Positions 18,587-26,844 of a stretch of DNA of 64,000 nt are shown piece after piece. Location of the stretch: assembly GCF_023499255.1 (NCBI RefSeq), contig NZ_CP092183.1, positions 2,611,501-2,675,500 of the forward strand. The letters are read 5' to 3'. Made by a program: the position numbers and the translations under genes. Within the stretch, counting starts at the first letter, position 1, and each line of letters opens with the position of its first letter. The notes under the pieces were generated by a model. That model saw nothing but the letters and a program-made list of their open reading frames with translations. It was not told the DNA's origin and did not search any database. The stretch is from Couchioplanes caeruleus. GTDB lineage: Bacteria > Actinomycetota > Actinomycetes > Mycobacteriales > Micromonosporaceae.

Positions 18587-19462
18587 TCACGATGCCCGCA
18601 GCCGCTGCAGCATCGGCGCCACCGTTTCCAGCACCTTCTCGTCGCCGGCGTACCAGCTCGAGGCCCGCGGCCAATGCGACAGCACGTCGGTGAATCCGAG
18701 CTCCCGTGCACGGCCCACCGCGTCCTCGAAGGCATCCGGACTGCTCAGTGAGTACACCGGCGAGGAGTCCAGGTTCAGAATGCGCCGCGGAACCGTACGG
18801 CCGCCCTTCTCCAGCGCCGCCTCGAAGCGGGCGCTCACCTCGCGTACGGAATGCCACCACGCGGCCGCGTCGTCCAGTCCCTGCCCGCCCGTGGTGACCC
18901 AGCCGTCGCCGTGCCGGGCGGCCAGCGCCAGCGCGCGGGGCCCGTTCGCCGCCACGAGCAGCGGGGGCCGGGGCCGCTGGACCGGGCCGGGCAGCGTCCG
19001 CGCGTCCACCGCCCGGTAGTGGTGGCCCTCGTACGAGACGTGGTCCTCCCGCAGCAGCCGGGCGAGCAGCTCGAGGAACTCCGCGAAACGGTCGACGCGC
19101 TGCCGGGGCGTCAACGCCGGCCCGCCGAGCACGTCCGCGTCGAAGCCTGTGCCGCCGGCGCCCACCCCGAGCAGCAGGCGGCCGTCGGAAATGTCGTCCA
19201 CGGCGGTCAGCTCGCGGGCGAAGTGCACGGGATGGCGGAAGTTCGGCGACGCCACGAACGTACCGAGGCCGATGCGGCTGGTGACCGTCGCCGCGGCGGT
19301 CAGGGTCGGCACGGCGTCGAACCACGGCCCGTCGACGAGGTCGCGCCAGCCGAGGTGGTCGTACGTCCAGGCGTGGTCGAAGCCGTACTCCTCCGCGCGG
19401 CGCCACCGGTGCCGGGTCACGGACCAGCGGTCGTCGGGAAGGATCACGATGCCGATGCGCAT
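18587..19462 (-). CDS. LLM-class F420-dependent oxidoreductase
   Basis: 291 residues with the bacterial luciferase-like TIM-barrel fold. Landmarks are MRIGIVILPDDRW, YDHLGWRDLVDGPW, SRIGLGTFVASPNFRHP, GRLLLGVGAGGTGFDADV and the late AARHGDGWVTTGG. Actinobacterial members with this pattern generally use coenzyme F420 rather than FMN, but the cofactor cannot be proved from sequence and the substrate is unknown. It is 34 bases upstream, on the same strand, of nothing related; the MarR gene lies immediately to its right and is transcribed towards it, so the two may form an operon in which MarR controls the enzyme (inference). Confidence 0.88.
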   Translation of the reverse strand: MRIGIVILPDDRWSVTRHRWRRAEEYGFDHAWTYDHLGWRDLVDGPWFDAVPTLTAAATVTSRIGLGTFVASPNFRHPVHFARELTAVDDISDGRLLLGVGAGGTGFDADVLGGPALTPRQRVDRFAEFLELLARLLREDHVSYEGHHYRAVDARTLPGPVQRPRPPLLVAANGPRALALAARHGDGWVTTGGQGLDDAAAWWHSVREVSARFEAALEKGGRTVPRRILNLDSSPVYSLSSPDAFEDAVGRARELGFTDVLSHWPRASSWYAGDEKVLETVAPMLQRLRAS

Positions 19463-19496
19463 CGGGGGACCGTACCGCAGCGTGTGTGGGCGGCCG

Positions 19497-19961
19497 TCAG
19501 GCCGTGCGCAGGCCGTTGCTGTCGGCGTCGGCGTCGGCCGCCGCCGCGGTGTCGAAGGCCACGAGGGCCCGGACGAGCTCGGTGCGCCGGGCCGGGTTCA
19601 TCCGCTCGAGCACCTCGGCCAGCGCGGCCTGCCGGCGCTCGCGCAGCTCCTGCAGCAGCCGGCCGGCGGCGGGGGTGGGCAGCAGCCGCACCTCGCGCCG
19701 GTCCCGCGGGTCGGGCACCCGGCGGAGCAGGCCGGTCGCCTCCAGCCGGTCGCACAGGCGGCTCGCCGACGACGGCACCACCTGCAGCGCCTCCGCCAGG
19801 CGGCTCATGTTCGTGTGCTCGTTGCGGCTGATGATCGTCAGCACCCGCAGCTGGGCCGGCGGCACGGCCGGCGACTGGGCCAGCCGGGCGCTCTCGAAGA
19901 TGCCCAGCAACGACTCCACCGTCGACTCCACCGCCGCCGCGACGTCCGTGACGCGCTCCAT
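19497..19961 (-). CDS. MarR-family transcriptional regulator
   Basis: 154 residues, winged helix-turn-helix repressor. The recognition region is NMSRLAEALQVVPSSASRLCDRLEATGLLRR (about residues 50-82), and the wing contains DPRDRREVRLLPTPAG. N- and C-terminal helices form the dimer interface. ATG at 19961. It lies 34 bases before the LLM oxidoreductase on the same strand. About 15 bases upstream of its start, 19976-19994 shows CGCA, AACGTT and TGCG in a loose inverted arrangement that could be its operator, though the arms are not symmetrical. Confidence 0.9.
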   Translation of the reverse strand: MERVTDVAAAVESTVESLLGIFESARLAQSPAVPPAQLRVLTIISRNEHTNMSRLAEALQVVPSSASRLCDRLEATGLLRRVPDPRDRREVRLLPTPAAGRLLQELRERRQAALAEVLERMNPARRTELVRALVAFDTAAAADADADSNGLRTA

Positions 19962-20030
19962 GCCGGTCCTCTGTACGCAGAAACGTTCAGTGCGTTGCGA
20001 GCCGTACCCGTTCGGCGGTGATGTGAAGCC

Positions 20031-21170
20031 TCATCGCCGCCAATCGAGGCAGACGGTGACGGCGTCGTCGGCCGGGTCCGTTCCCGCGTGGTAGTCGCGC
20101 AGGCCGCGCATCACCGTGCCCACTGCCTCGGTTGCGGGCTGCAGCCGCGTCCGGCGCAAGGCGGTCAGCATAGCCGACTCCCCGTACGGGGCCCGTCCGC
20201 CCGGCGTGGCGGCGTGCACGCCGTCGCTGACCACGAGCAGCCGGTCGCCGGGCTCGAGCAGGAAACGCTGGGTCTCGTAGCGGCTGTCGCTGAACATGCC
20301 CAGCGGCAGCTGCTGCTCGAGGCTGACCGGGTGGAACTCGCGCTCCCGGGCGATCACCGCGCGGGGCGAACCGGCGTCGACCGCCTCGACGTGGCCGCCG
20401 ACGAGGTCGATCTCCAGCAGCAGGGTGGCGGCGTGCGCGGCGCCGCCGTAGCGGGCGTACAGCGCGTCGGAGGCCAGCTCGGCCTGCTCGACGATGTTGG
20501 CGCCGGCCCGGCGGGCGTTGCGCATGGCGTTCACCGCGACCGTGGTGAGCACCGCCGCCTCGAGGCCGTCGCCGTACCCGTTGAGCACCGTGACGGTGAG
20601 CCGGTCGCCGTCGAGCACCCAGTCGAAGTGGTCGCCGAAGACCGCGTACGCCGGCTCGAGCTGACCGGCCACGAGGAACCGCTCGTCGCCGAGGGAGCGG
20701 CCGGGCAGCAGCTCCCACTGCAGCTCGGCGGCCATGGTGAGGCGCTGCAGCCGGGTGGCCTGCCGGTACCGGTCGGTCACCGTGCCGGCGGCCCGCAACG
20801 CCACGGCGAGCTCGTCGGCGACGGTGGTGAGCTGCTCGGTGAGGCCCCCGCCGGCAGGCAGCGTGGTGTGCACGGACAGCACGCCGAGCCGCTCGCCCCA
20901 GACGCTCAGCGGCAGGTACGCGTACCGGCTGCCGGACGCGTCCCCGACCACCGGGCGCTGGCTGCCGAAGCACCGGGCGGCGAGCGCGTCGCCGGCCGGG
21001 CCGGCCGGCTGCAGCAGCGGGCGCAGGCCGGTGAGGGTGAGGTCGCCGAGCAGCACCTCGACCCGGCCGGCGCCGTGGTGCCGGCGCAGGTGCTCGGCTG
21101 CCACCTCGGGCAGCCGGTCGGGCGGCGCCGCACGCAGCAGCGCTCCCACAGGTGTCGGACGGTCGGACAC
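20031..21170 (-). CDS. SpoIIE-type PP2C serine phosphatase with N-terminal sensory region
   Basis: 379 residues. The C-terminal PP2C/SpoIIE domain (about 170-375) shows FGDHFDWVLDGDRLTVTVLNGYGDGLEAA, LLVVSDGV and DPADDAVTVCLDW. Such enzymes dephosphorylate anti-anti-sigma proteins in partner-switching circuits. The usual DxxGHG/A metal motif reads LNGYGDG, with Asn where the first Asp is expected, so activity may differ. The N-terminal 150 residues look GAF-like (RYAYLPLSVWGERLGVLSVHTTLP). GTG at 21170 has GGAGGGG upstream; an earlier in-frame start adds an unconvincing leader. It follows the anti-sigma kinase gene on the same strand after 114 bases. Confidence 0.85.
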   Translation of the reverse strand: MSDRPTPVGALLRAAPPDRLPEVAAEHLRRHHGAGRVEVLLGDLTLTGLRPLLQPAGPAGDALAARCFGSQRPVVGDASGSRYAYLPLSVWGERLGVLSVHTTLPAGGGLTEQLTTVADELAVALRAAGTVTDRYRQATRLQRLTMAAELQWELLPGRSLGDERFLVAGQLEPAYAVFGDHFDWVLDGDRLTVTVLNGYGDGLEAAVLTTVAVNAMRNARRAGANIVEQAELASDALYARYGGAAHAATLLLEIDLVGGHVEAVDAGSPRAVIAREREFHPVSLEQQLPLGMFSDSRYETQRFLLEPGDRLLVVSDGVHAATPGGRAPYGESAMLTALRRTRLQPATEAVGTVMRGLRDYHAGTDPADDAVTVCLDWRR

Positions 21171-21284
21171 GACGCCCCTCCGGGGAAACGACGATATTTG
21201 CAGTAGAGCAAGAATGATAGGAAACGGGCACGACGGCCCCACGCCGGGCCGAACGGCCACGGCGTCGCGGGGGCGGGAGGGGGG

Positions 21285-21686
21285 CTACGGGGCCGCGGCG
21301 AAGGACTTCTCGAAGTGGATCAGGCTGCCCCGGCGCGGGGTGGACTGCATCCGGACGTTGTCGCTCAGCGCCTTGATCAGAAAGAGGCCGCGGCCCCGGT
21401 CGCTGACCGTGTCGGGCTCGGCCACCGTGGTGGCGTCGAAGCCGGAGCCGTTGTCGGCGACGTCGATCGCGCAGCGGTCCTCGGCCACGTCGAGGCGGAC
21501 CTCGATGGTGTCGGCCCCGGCGGCGTGCTTGACGACGTTGGCGCACGCCTCGCTCAGCGCGATCTCCAGATCCTCGCCCGACTCCCGGTCGACGTGCAGC
21601 ACCGCGAGCGCGCACCGCAGCAACCGCCGCACGGCGGGCACACTGTCGGCCTCGCGGGGCAGGTTCAGGTGGAGCGAGATACGCAT
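21285..21686 (-). CDS. Anti-sigma factor/histidine-kinase-like ATPase (RsbW family)
   Basis: 133 residues, a single HATPase domain. Motifs are the N box ALSEACANVVKH (about 43-54), G1 DVADNGSGFD (about 76-85) and G2 DRGRGLFLIKAL (about 95-106). RsbW-type proteins bind a sigma factor or phosphorylate an anti-anti-sigma protein. With the downstream PP2C phosphatase this makes a typical partner-switch pair, but no STAS antagonist gene is next to them. ATG at 21686 has GGAGG upstream. The divergent neighbour is itself an ECF sigma factor, which carries its own zinc-binding anti-sigma motif, so a direct link is possible but not shown. Confidence 0.9.
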   Translation of the reverse strand: MRISLHLNLPREADSVPAVRRLLRCALAVLHVDRESGEDLEIALSEACANVVKHAAGADTIEVRLDVAEDRCAIDVADNGSGFDATTVAEPDTVSDRGRGLFLIKALSDNVRMQSTPRRGSLIHFEKSFAAAP

Positions 21687-21918
21687 GGGGCTCGGACCTC
21701 CTCCGCCGCTCGCCCGTCGTCCGGTGCCGTGCCCCGAATGTTCCCCGGTGAGGGGCCCGGCTAACCGCGAGTGTGAAAGGCGTCGCCCGGACGAGGTCCG
21801 GGACCGGCCGGCCGAACTTCCTGTTATCGCAGGCCGTTCGGGCGGTCTCCCTTCCCGTGGTCGGCAAAATCGCTGCCGCGCGCGATGATCGACGTTCCAC
21901 GGAGAGGTCTGCGAAACA

Positions 21919-23793
21919 GTGATGGCTCAACCGGACACCGCGACGGTGGTGGCGGCGCGCGCCGGCGACCCGGCCGCGGTCGACCGCCTCGTCGCGGGGT
22001 ACCTCCCGCTCGTCTACACGATCGTGGGCCGGGCCCTGGACGGTCACGCCGACGTCGACGACGTCGTGCAGGACACGATGCTGCGGGTGCTGCGCAACCT
22101 GGGCGACCTGCGCGACCCGGAGGCGTTCCGGTCCTGGCTCGTGGCGATCACCGTGCGTCAGGTCCGCGAGCGCTACCGGGTGCGCCGCGCCGCGCCGGAC
22201 GCGCTGCTGCCCGACGACGTCCGCGACCCGGGCGCCGACTTCACCGACCTGGCCATCACCCGGCTGGAGCTGGCCGGCCAGCGGCGGGAGACCGCCGAGG
22301 CGACCCGCTGGCTGGACGAGGACAACCGCGAGCTGCTGTCGCTGTGGTGGCTGGAGGCCTCCGGGGAGCTCACCCGCGACGAGATCGTCGACGCGATCGA
22401 GGTGACCCGCCAGCACGCGGCCGTCCGCATCCAGCGGATGAAGGGCCAGCTCGAGACCGCCCGCGTGGTGGTCCGGGCGCTGGCCGCGACCCCGCCCTGC
22501 CCGGAGCTCGCGGTGGTCACCGCCGGCTGGGACGGGCGCCCGGGCGCGCTGTGGCGTAAGCGCATCGCCCGGCACACCCGTGACTGCCGGCAGTGCTCGC
22601 CGGCCTGGTCAGGGCTGGTGGCGGCGGAGAAGCTGCTGGTCGGCATGGCACTGGTCCCGCTGCCGCACACGCTCGGCGGCGGCCTGGCCGGGCTCGGCGG
22701 CGCGGCCGGTGCGCACACCGCGGCCGGCGGGGCGCACGCCGGCGCGCACGTGGCGGCCGGCTCCGGCAAGGCGCTGGCGACGAAGCTCGCGGTCAAGGGC
22801 ACGGTCGGCATCGGCCGCCGGGTGCTCACCGCGGTGCTGGCCACCGGGACCGTGGCCGGTGGGGGCGCGGCCGTGGCCGTCTACGCCACCGACGACAAGC
22901 CCGTGGCCAGCGCGGCGATCGTCTCCACGACCGCACCGGCGCCGCGGCTGACGCTGCCCGCCTCCGCCGGGCCGGCGCCCAGCGCGACATCCGCGTCGCC
23001 CAAGCCGTCTCCGACGAAGAAGAAGACCAAGGCGCCGGTTCCCGTACCGCCGACGGGCACGAGCGCGAAGAAGGGCGTCGGCACCTGGCAGTTCGCCGGC
23101 ATCAAGGGCGCGCTGGCCGACGTCGGCGCGGGCTGGTACTACAACTGGTCGCCGGACGACGACACCATGCCGGGGCCCGCCGGTGTCGAGTTCGTGCCGA
23201 TGGTGTGGGGCAAGGCGAACGTCACCGACGCCACCCTGGCCAAGGTCAAGCGCGAGGGCGACGTGCTGCTCGGCTTCAACGAGCCGGACATGGCCGGGCA
23301 GGCGAACATGAGCGTCGAGGACGCCCTCGCCGCGTGGCCCCGGCTGCAGGCGACCGGGATGCGGCTGGGCAGCCCGGCTGTGGCGTACGGCGCCGACACC
23401 CCGGGCGGCTGGCTTGACCGGTTCATGAAGGGCGCCAAGGCCAAGAACCTGCGGGTCGACTTCATCACGCTGCACTGGTACGGCTCCGACTTCAGCTCCG
23501 CCGCGGCCGGGCAGTTCCTCGGTTACGTCGACGCGGTGCACAGGAAGTACGGCCTGCCGATCTGGGTCACCGAGTACGGCCTGATCAACTTCTCCGGCAG
23601 CCCGAAGTACCCGGCCGCCGCCCAGGAGGTGGCGTTCATCAAGGCCAGCACCAAGGGCATGGAGTCCCGGTCGTACGTCGAGCGGTACGCCTGGTTCGGC
23701 CTGCCCGCCGTCGGCGACAGCGTGGACTTCGGCCTCTACCGGGACGCGAGCACCCCGACCGAGGCGGGTAAGGCGTACCGAGCCGCGGGATAG
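21919..23793 (+). CDS. ECF sigma factor fused to anti-sigma zinc motif, transmembrane helix and extracellular glycosidase domain
   Basis: 624 residues in one frame. Residues about 10-62 are sigma region 2 (LPLVYTIVGRALDGHADVDDVVQDTMLRVL) and about 138-178 region 4 (DEIVDAIEVTRQHAAVRIQRM). Near 218-225 is HTRDCRQC, the Hx3Cx2C signature of zinc-binding anti-sigma domains. A Gly/Ala/His-rich stretch leads to one transmembrane helix (about 302-325), then a Pro/Ser/Thr/Lys linker. From about 386 on there is an Asl1-like/GH128-type glycosidase domain: GFNEPD with Glu 455 and VTEYG with Glu 552 as likely acid/base and nucleophile. GTG at 21919 lies 11 bases after GGAGAGG; ATG follows at once. The F420-dependent dehydrogenase gene follows after 9 bases. 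Fused ECF factors of this kind are known in actinobacteria; here it would sense or process wall or external glucan (inference). Confidence 0.9.
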   Translation: MMAQPDTATVVAARAGDPAAVDRLVAGYLPLVYTIVGRALDGHADVDDVVQDTMLRVLRNLGDLRDPEAFRSWLVAITVRQVRERYRVRRAAPDALLPDDVRDPGADFTDLAITRLELAGQRRETAEATRWLDEDNRELLSLWWLEASGELTRDEIVDAIEVTRQHAAVRIQRMKGQLETARVVVRALAATPPCPELAVVTAGWDGRPGALWRKRIARHTRDCRQCSPAWSGLVAAEKLLVGMALVPLPHTLGGGLAGLGGAAGAHTAAGGAHAGAHVAAGSGKALATKLAVKGTVGIGRRVLTAVLATGTVAGGGAAVAVYATDDKPVASAAIVSTTAPAPRLTLPASAGPAPSATSASPKPSPTKKKTKAPVPVPPTGTSAKKGVGTWQFAGIKGALADVGAGWYYNWSPDDDTMPGPAGVEFVPMVWGKANVTDATLAKVKREGDVLLGFNEPDMAGQANMSVEDALAAWPRLQATGMRLGSPAVAYGADTPGGWLDRFMKGAKAKNLRVDFITLHWYGSDFSSAAAGQFLGYVDAVHRKYGLPIWVTEYGLINFSGSPKYPAAAQEVAFIKASTKGMESRSYVERYAWFGLPAVGDSVDFGLYRDASTPTEAGKAYRAAG

Positions 23794-23802
23794 GGTCGGA
23801 CC

Positions 23803-24807
23803 ATGATTCGGTTCGGGTACAAGGCATCGGCGGAGCAGTTCGCGCCGCGCGAGCTGCTGCGCTACGGCATCGAGGCCGAGCGCAACGGCTTCGACTCCGT
23901 GTTCGTCAGCGACCACCTGCAGCCGTGGCGGCACGACGGCGGGCACGCCCCCGCGGCGCTGCCCTGGCTCGGCGCACTGGCCACCAGCACGGAGCGCGTG
24001 CTGATCGGCACCAGCGTGCTGACCCCGACGTTCCGCTACCACCCCGCCGTGATCGCGCAGGCCTTCGCCACCCTGGGCTGCCTGGCGCCGGGCCGGGTGA
24101 TCCTCGGCGTCGGGTCGGGGGAGTCGCTCAACGAGGTGCCGCTGGGCCTGACCTGGCCCGACGGCAAGGAGCGGTTCGCCCGGCTCAAGGAGGCCGTGGC
24201 GCTGATCCGGCAGCTCTGGACCGAGGACCGGGTGACGTACGAGGGCACGTACTACCGCACCGAGCTCGCGACGATCTACGACAAGCCCGAGCAGCCGGTG
24301 CCCATCTACATCGGCGCCTCCGGCCCGGCCGCCACCCGGCTCGCCGGGCGGGTCGCGGACGGCTTCATCACCACCAGCGGCAAGGGTCACGAGCTCTACA
24401 CCGACACGCTGCTGCCGGCGGTGCGCGAGGGCGCGGGCAAGGCGGGCCGCTCGCTCGACGACCTGGACCTGATGATCGAGGTGAAGGTGTCGTTCGACCC
24501 GGACCTCGAGAAGGCGCGCAACGACACCCATTACTGGGGCGCGCTGGCGCTGTCGCCGGAGGAGAAGACCGGCGTCGAGGACCCGATCGAGATGCAGCGC
24601 CGGGCCGATGCGCTGCCGGTCGACCGGACCGTGACCCGCTGGATCGTCTCGGCGGACCCCGATGAGCACGCCGCCAAGGTCGCCGAGTACCTCGACATGG
24701 GCTTCAAGCACCTGGTGTTCCACGCGCCGGGCCCGGACCAGGACAGGTTCCTGCGCGTGTACGGCGAGGAGATCCTGCCCCGGCTGCGCGAGCGCGCTCA
24801 GCGGTAG
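23803..24807 (+). CDS. fgd: F420-dependent glucose-6-phosphate dehydrogenase
   Basis: 334 residues, near-identical in plan to mycobacterial FGD1. It oxidises glucose-6-phosphate to 6-phosphogluconolactone and reduces coenzyme F420, supplying F420H2 to other enzymes. Diagnostic segments are GYKASAEQFAPRELL, VSDHLQPWRHDGGHAP (catalytic His and Trp), GTSVLTPTFRYHPAVIAQAF, LGVGSGESLNEV, IEVKVSFDPD (phosphate-binding Lys) and TRWIVSADPDE (Arg). It follows the fused sigma gene after 9 bases and may be co-transcribed with it. The stop codon overlaps the convergent glycosyltransferase gene by 10 bases. Confidence 0.93.
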   Translation: MIRFGYKASAEQFAPRELLRYGIEAERNGFDSVFVSDHLQPWRHDGGHAPAALPWLGALATSTERVLIGTSVLTPTFRYHPAVIAQAFATLGCLAPGRVILGVGSGESLNEVPLGLTWPDGKERFARLKEAVALIRQLWTEDRVTYEGTYYRTELATIYDKPEQPVPIYIGASGPAATRLAGRVADGFITTSGKGHELYTDTLLPAVREGAGKAGRSLDDLDLMIEVKVSFDPDLEKARNDTHYWGALALSPEEKTGVEDPIEMQRRADALPVDRTVTRWIVSADPDEHAAKVAEYLDMGFKHLVFHAPGPDQDRFLRVYGEEILPRLRERAQR

Positions 24808-25748
24808 TTCTCGCCCGGCACGGCTCCGTAGCGCGGTGGTTCGTCGCGGCCCTCGCCCCGGATCACGCGCAGGTGGGAGCGGCCCCGGACCCGAGGGGGC
24901 GGCGGCACCGCGTGGCTGCGGGAGTGCCGTCCGGTGACCGTCGCCTCGGGTGCGGGCGCCCGGCGCGCCGGAGGAACGGGGACGCGACGCCAGCGCCGGG
25001 CGTATTCGGTGACGATGGTCCGCAGGATCCGCCACGCGGCGGGCCACGGCCGGCGCGGCCGGTCGCCGTGGATGCGGGGGTAACCCACCGTCGCGACCTC
25101 GACGACGCGCAGGCCGCGGGTGGCCATCCGGACGGTGATCAGCGTCTCGATCTCCGGGCCGTCGCCCCAGGCACGGCGCCCCCGCTTGAGCCCGGGCACG
25201 TCCGGGCCGGGCAGCTCCAGCACCGGCAGCAGCTCGCGCCAGTACGCGTTGTAGCCGCAGCTGAGATCGGTGAACCGGGTGCGGAACAGCAGGTTGACGA
25301 CGCGGCTCAGCACGGCGTGCCCGAGCCGCTCGCCGGGCAGCGCGTCCCGGTGGTCGCCGCCGTAGCGGAAGCGCGAGCCGTGGGCCGCTTCGGCGCCGGA
25401 CAGCAGCGCGTCGACGAAGCGCGGGATCTCGCCGGGGTCCGCGGAGCCGTCGGCGTTGACGGTCACCACGATGTCGCCGGACGCGGCGGCGAAACCGCAG
25501 GCGAGCGCGTTGCCCTTGCCCGAGCGGGTCTGCCGGACGACGACCGCGTCGGGGCGTACCTCGCGGGCCACGGCCACGGTGTCGTCGTCGGAGCGGCCGT
25601 CCACGACGACGACCTCGTCGACCAGCGGGGGCAGGTTCTCGAGCACGAGGGGGAGGTTGTCCTCCTCGTTCAGGGCGGGAATGACGACGGTCACGGTTGG
25701 TGACAACGCGGCGTGGGACGGCGTCGCGCGTCGCGGCGAGGGAGGCAT
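24798..25748 (-). CDS. Family 2 glycosyltransferase
   Basis: 316 residues, cytoplasmic. The GT-A fold is clear: TVVIPALNEEDNLPLVLENL, VVVDGRSDDDT (nucleotide-binding Asp), SGKGNALACGFAAASGDIVVTVNADGSADP (the DxD-like metal site), and FTDLSCGYNAYWR. It resembles polyprenyl-phosphate mannose/glucose synthases but has no membrane helices, and its C-terminal 70 residues are basic, Pro/Arg-rich and probably disordered. ATG at 25748 is preceded by GAGGAG 9 bases upstream; a longer in-frame start at 25805 is less likely. The acceptor is unknown. It is divergent from the LLM oxidoreductase. Confidence 0.9.
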   Translation of the reverse strand: MPPSPRRATPSHAALSPTVTVVIPALNEEDNLPLVLENLPPLVDEVVVVDGRSDDDTVAVAREVRPDAVVVRQTRSGKGNALACGFAAASGDIVVTVNADGSADPGEIPRFVDALLSGAEAAHGSRFRYGGDHRDALPGERLGHAVLSRVVNLLFRTRFTDLSCGYNAYWRELLPVLELPGPDVPGLKRGRRAWGDGPEIETLITVRMATRGLRVVEVATVGYPRIHGDRPRRPWPAAWRILRTIVTEYARRWRRVPVPPARRAPAPEATVTGRHSRSHAVPPPPRVRGRSHLRVIRGEGRDEPPRYGAVPGENYR

Positions 25749-25971
25749 GGCGGTGGCTCCTCGGCGGCGGCCTTGCAGGGGCGGGATGGTCGGGACCGCC
25801 AACAACTTACCGAGGAACTACGGTGCGTCAACTCCGCAGGTGCGAACCACTCGGGACGGTGAACCGGTTCAGCCGTGCGGACGATCCACTACGGACCGTC
25901 ACTTGTCCGGCGGGCGGCCGGGGTGCCGCAGTAGGGTTCCTGGTGGGATTCGCCCGTGGAGAGGAACCCTC

Positions 25972-26844
25972 GTGAAACTGGGTCTGCACATCGCCGACTT
26001 CACCTGGCCCGGGGGCGCGCCGCGGCTGGGGCCGCAGCTCGCCGAGGTCGCCGCCGCGGCCGACGAGGCCGGCTTCGACCGGATCAGCGTCATGGACCAC
26101 CTGTGGCAGATCGGCGTCCTGGGTCCCCCGGAGCACGAGATGCTCGAGGCGTACACGGTGCTGGGTTTCCTGGCGGCGCACACCCGGCGGGCCAAGCTGC
26201 ACACGCTGGTGACCGGCGTGACGTACCGCGATCCCGGGCTGCTGGCCAAGGCGGTGACCACCCTCGACGTGCTCTCCGGCGGCCGGGCGATGCTCGGCAT
26301 CGGCGCGGCGTGGAACGCCGAGGAGTCGGAGGGCCTGGGCCTGTTCTTCCCGCCGACCGCCGAGCGGTTCGAGCGGCTGGAGGAGACGCTGCAGATCTGC
26401 CTGCGGATGTTCCGCGGCGAGGAGGAGGCGTACGAGGGCAGGCACTATCGCCTGGGCCGCCTGCTCAACTCCCCGCAGCCGCTCTCCCGGCCGCATCCGC
26501 CGATCCTCATCGGCGGCGGGGGCGAGAAGAAGACCCTGCGCCTGGTCGCCAGGTACGCCGACGCGTGCAACCTCTTCGCCGGTCCCGAGATCGAGCGCAA
26601 GCTCGAGGTGCTGCGGCAGCACTGCGAGACCGAGGGGCGCGACTACGACGACATCGAGAAGACCGCGCTGGTGCAGCTGGACCCGGGGGAGAAGGGCGAG
26701 AAGGTGGACGAGATCATCGCCACCCTGACCCACCTCGCCGGCCTGGGCGTCACCGTCGGCCACGGCATGGTCGCCGGCGTGCAGGACCTCGGGAAGATCG
26801 AGACGCTGCGTACGCAGGTCATGCCGGCGGTCGAGGCGCTGTGA
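25972..26844 (+). CDS. LLM-class F420-dependent oxidoreductase
   Basis: 290 residues, luciferase-like barrel. The start LGLHIADFTWPGG is followed by AGFDRISVMDHLWQ, HTLVTGVTYRDPGLLAKAVTTLDVLSGGRAMLGIGAAWN, and HPPILIGGGGEKKTLRLVARYAD, the pattern of the TIGR03560-like F420-dependent group. Substrate unknown. GTG at 25972 has GGAGAGG upstream. The HAD gene starts inside its last codon (GTGA overlap), so the two are translationally coupled. FGD, 1.2 kb upstream, could supply reduced F420. Confidence 0.9.
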   Translation: MKLGLHIADFTWPGGAPRLGPQLAEVAAAADEAGFDRISVMDHLWQIGVLGPPEHEMLEAYTVLGFLAAHTRRAKLHTLVTGVTYRDPGLLAKAVTTLDVLSGGRAMLGIGAAWNAEESEGLGLFFPPTAERFERLEETLQICLRMFRGEEEAYEGRHYRLGRLLNSPQPLSRPHPPILIGGGGEKKTLRLVARYADACNLFAGPEIERKLEVLRQHCETEGRDYDDIEKTALVQLDPGEKGEKVDEIIATLTHLAGLGVTVGHGMVAGVQDLGKIETLRTQVMPAVEAL

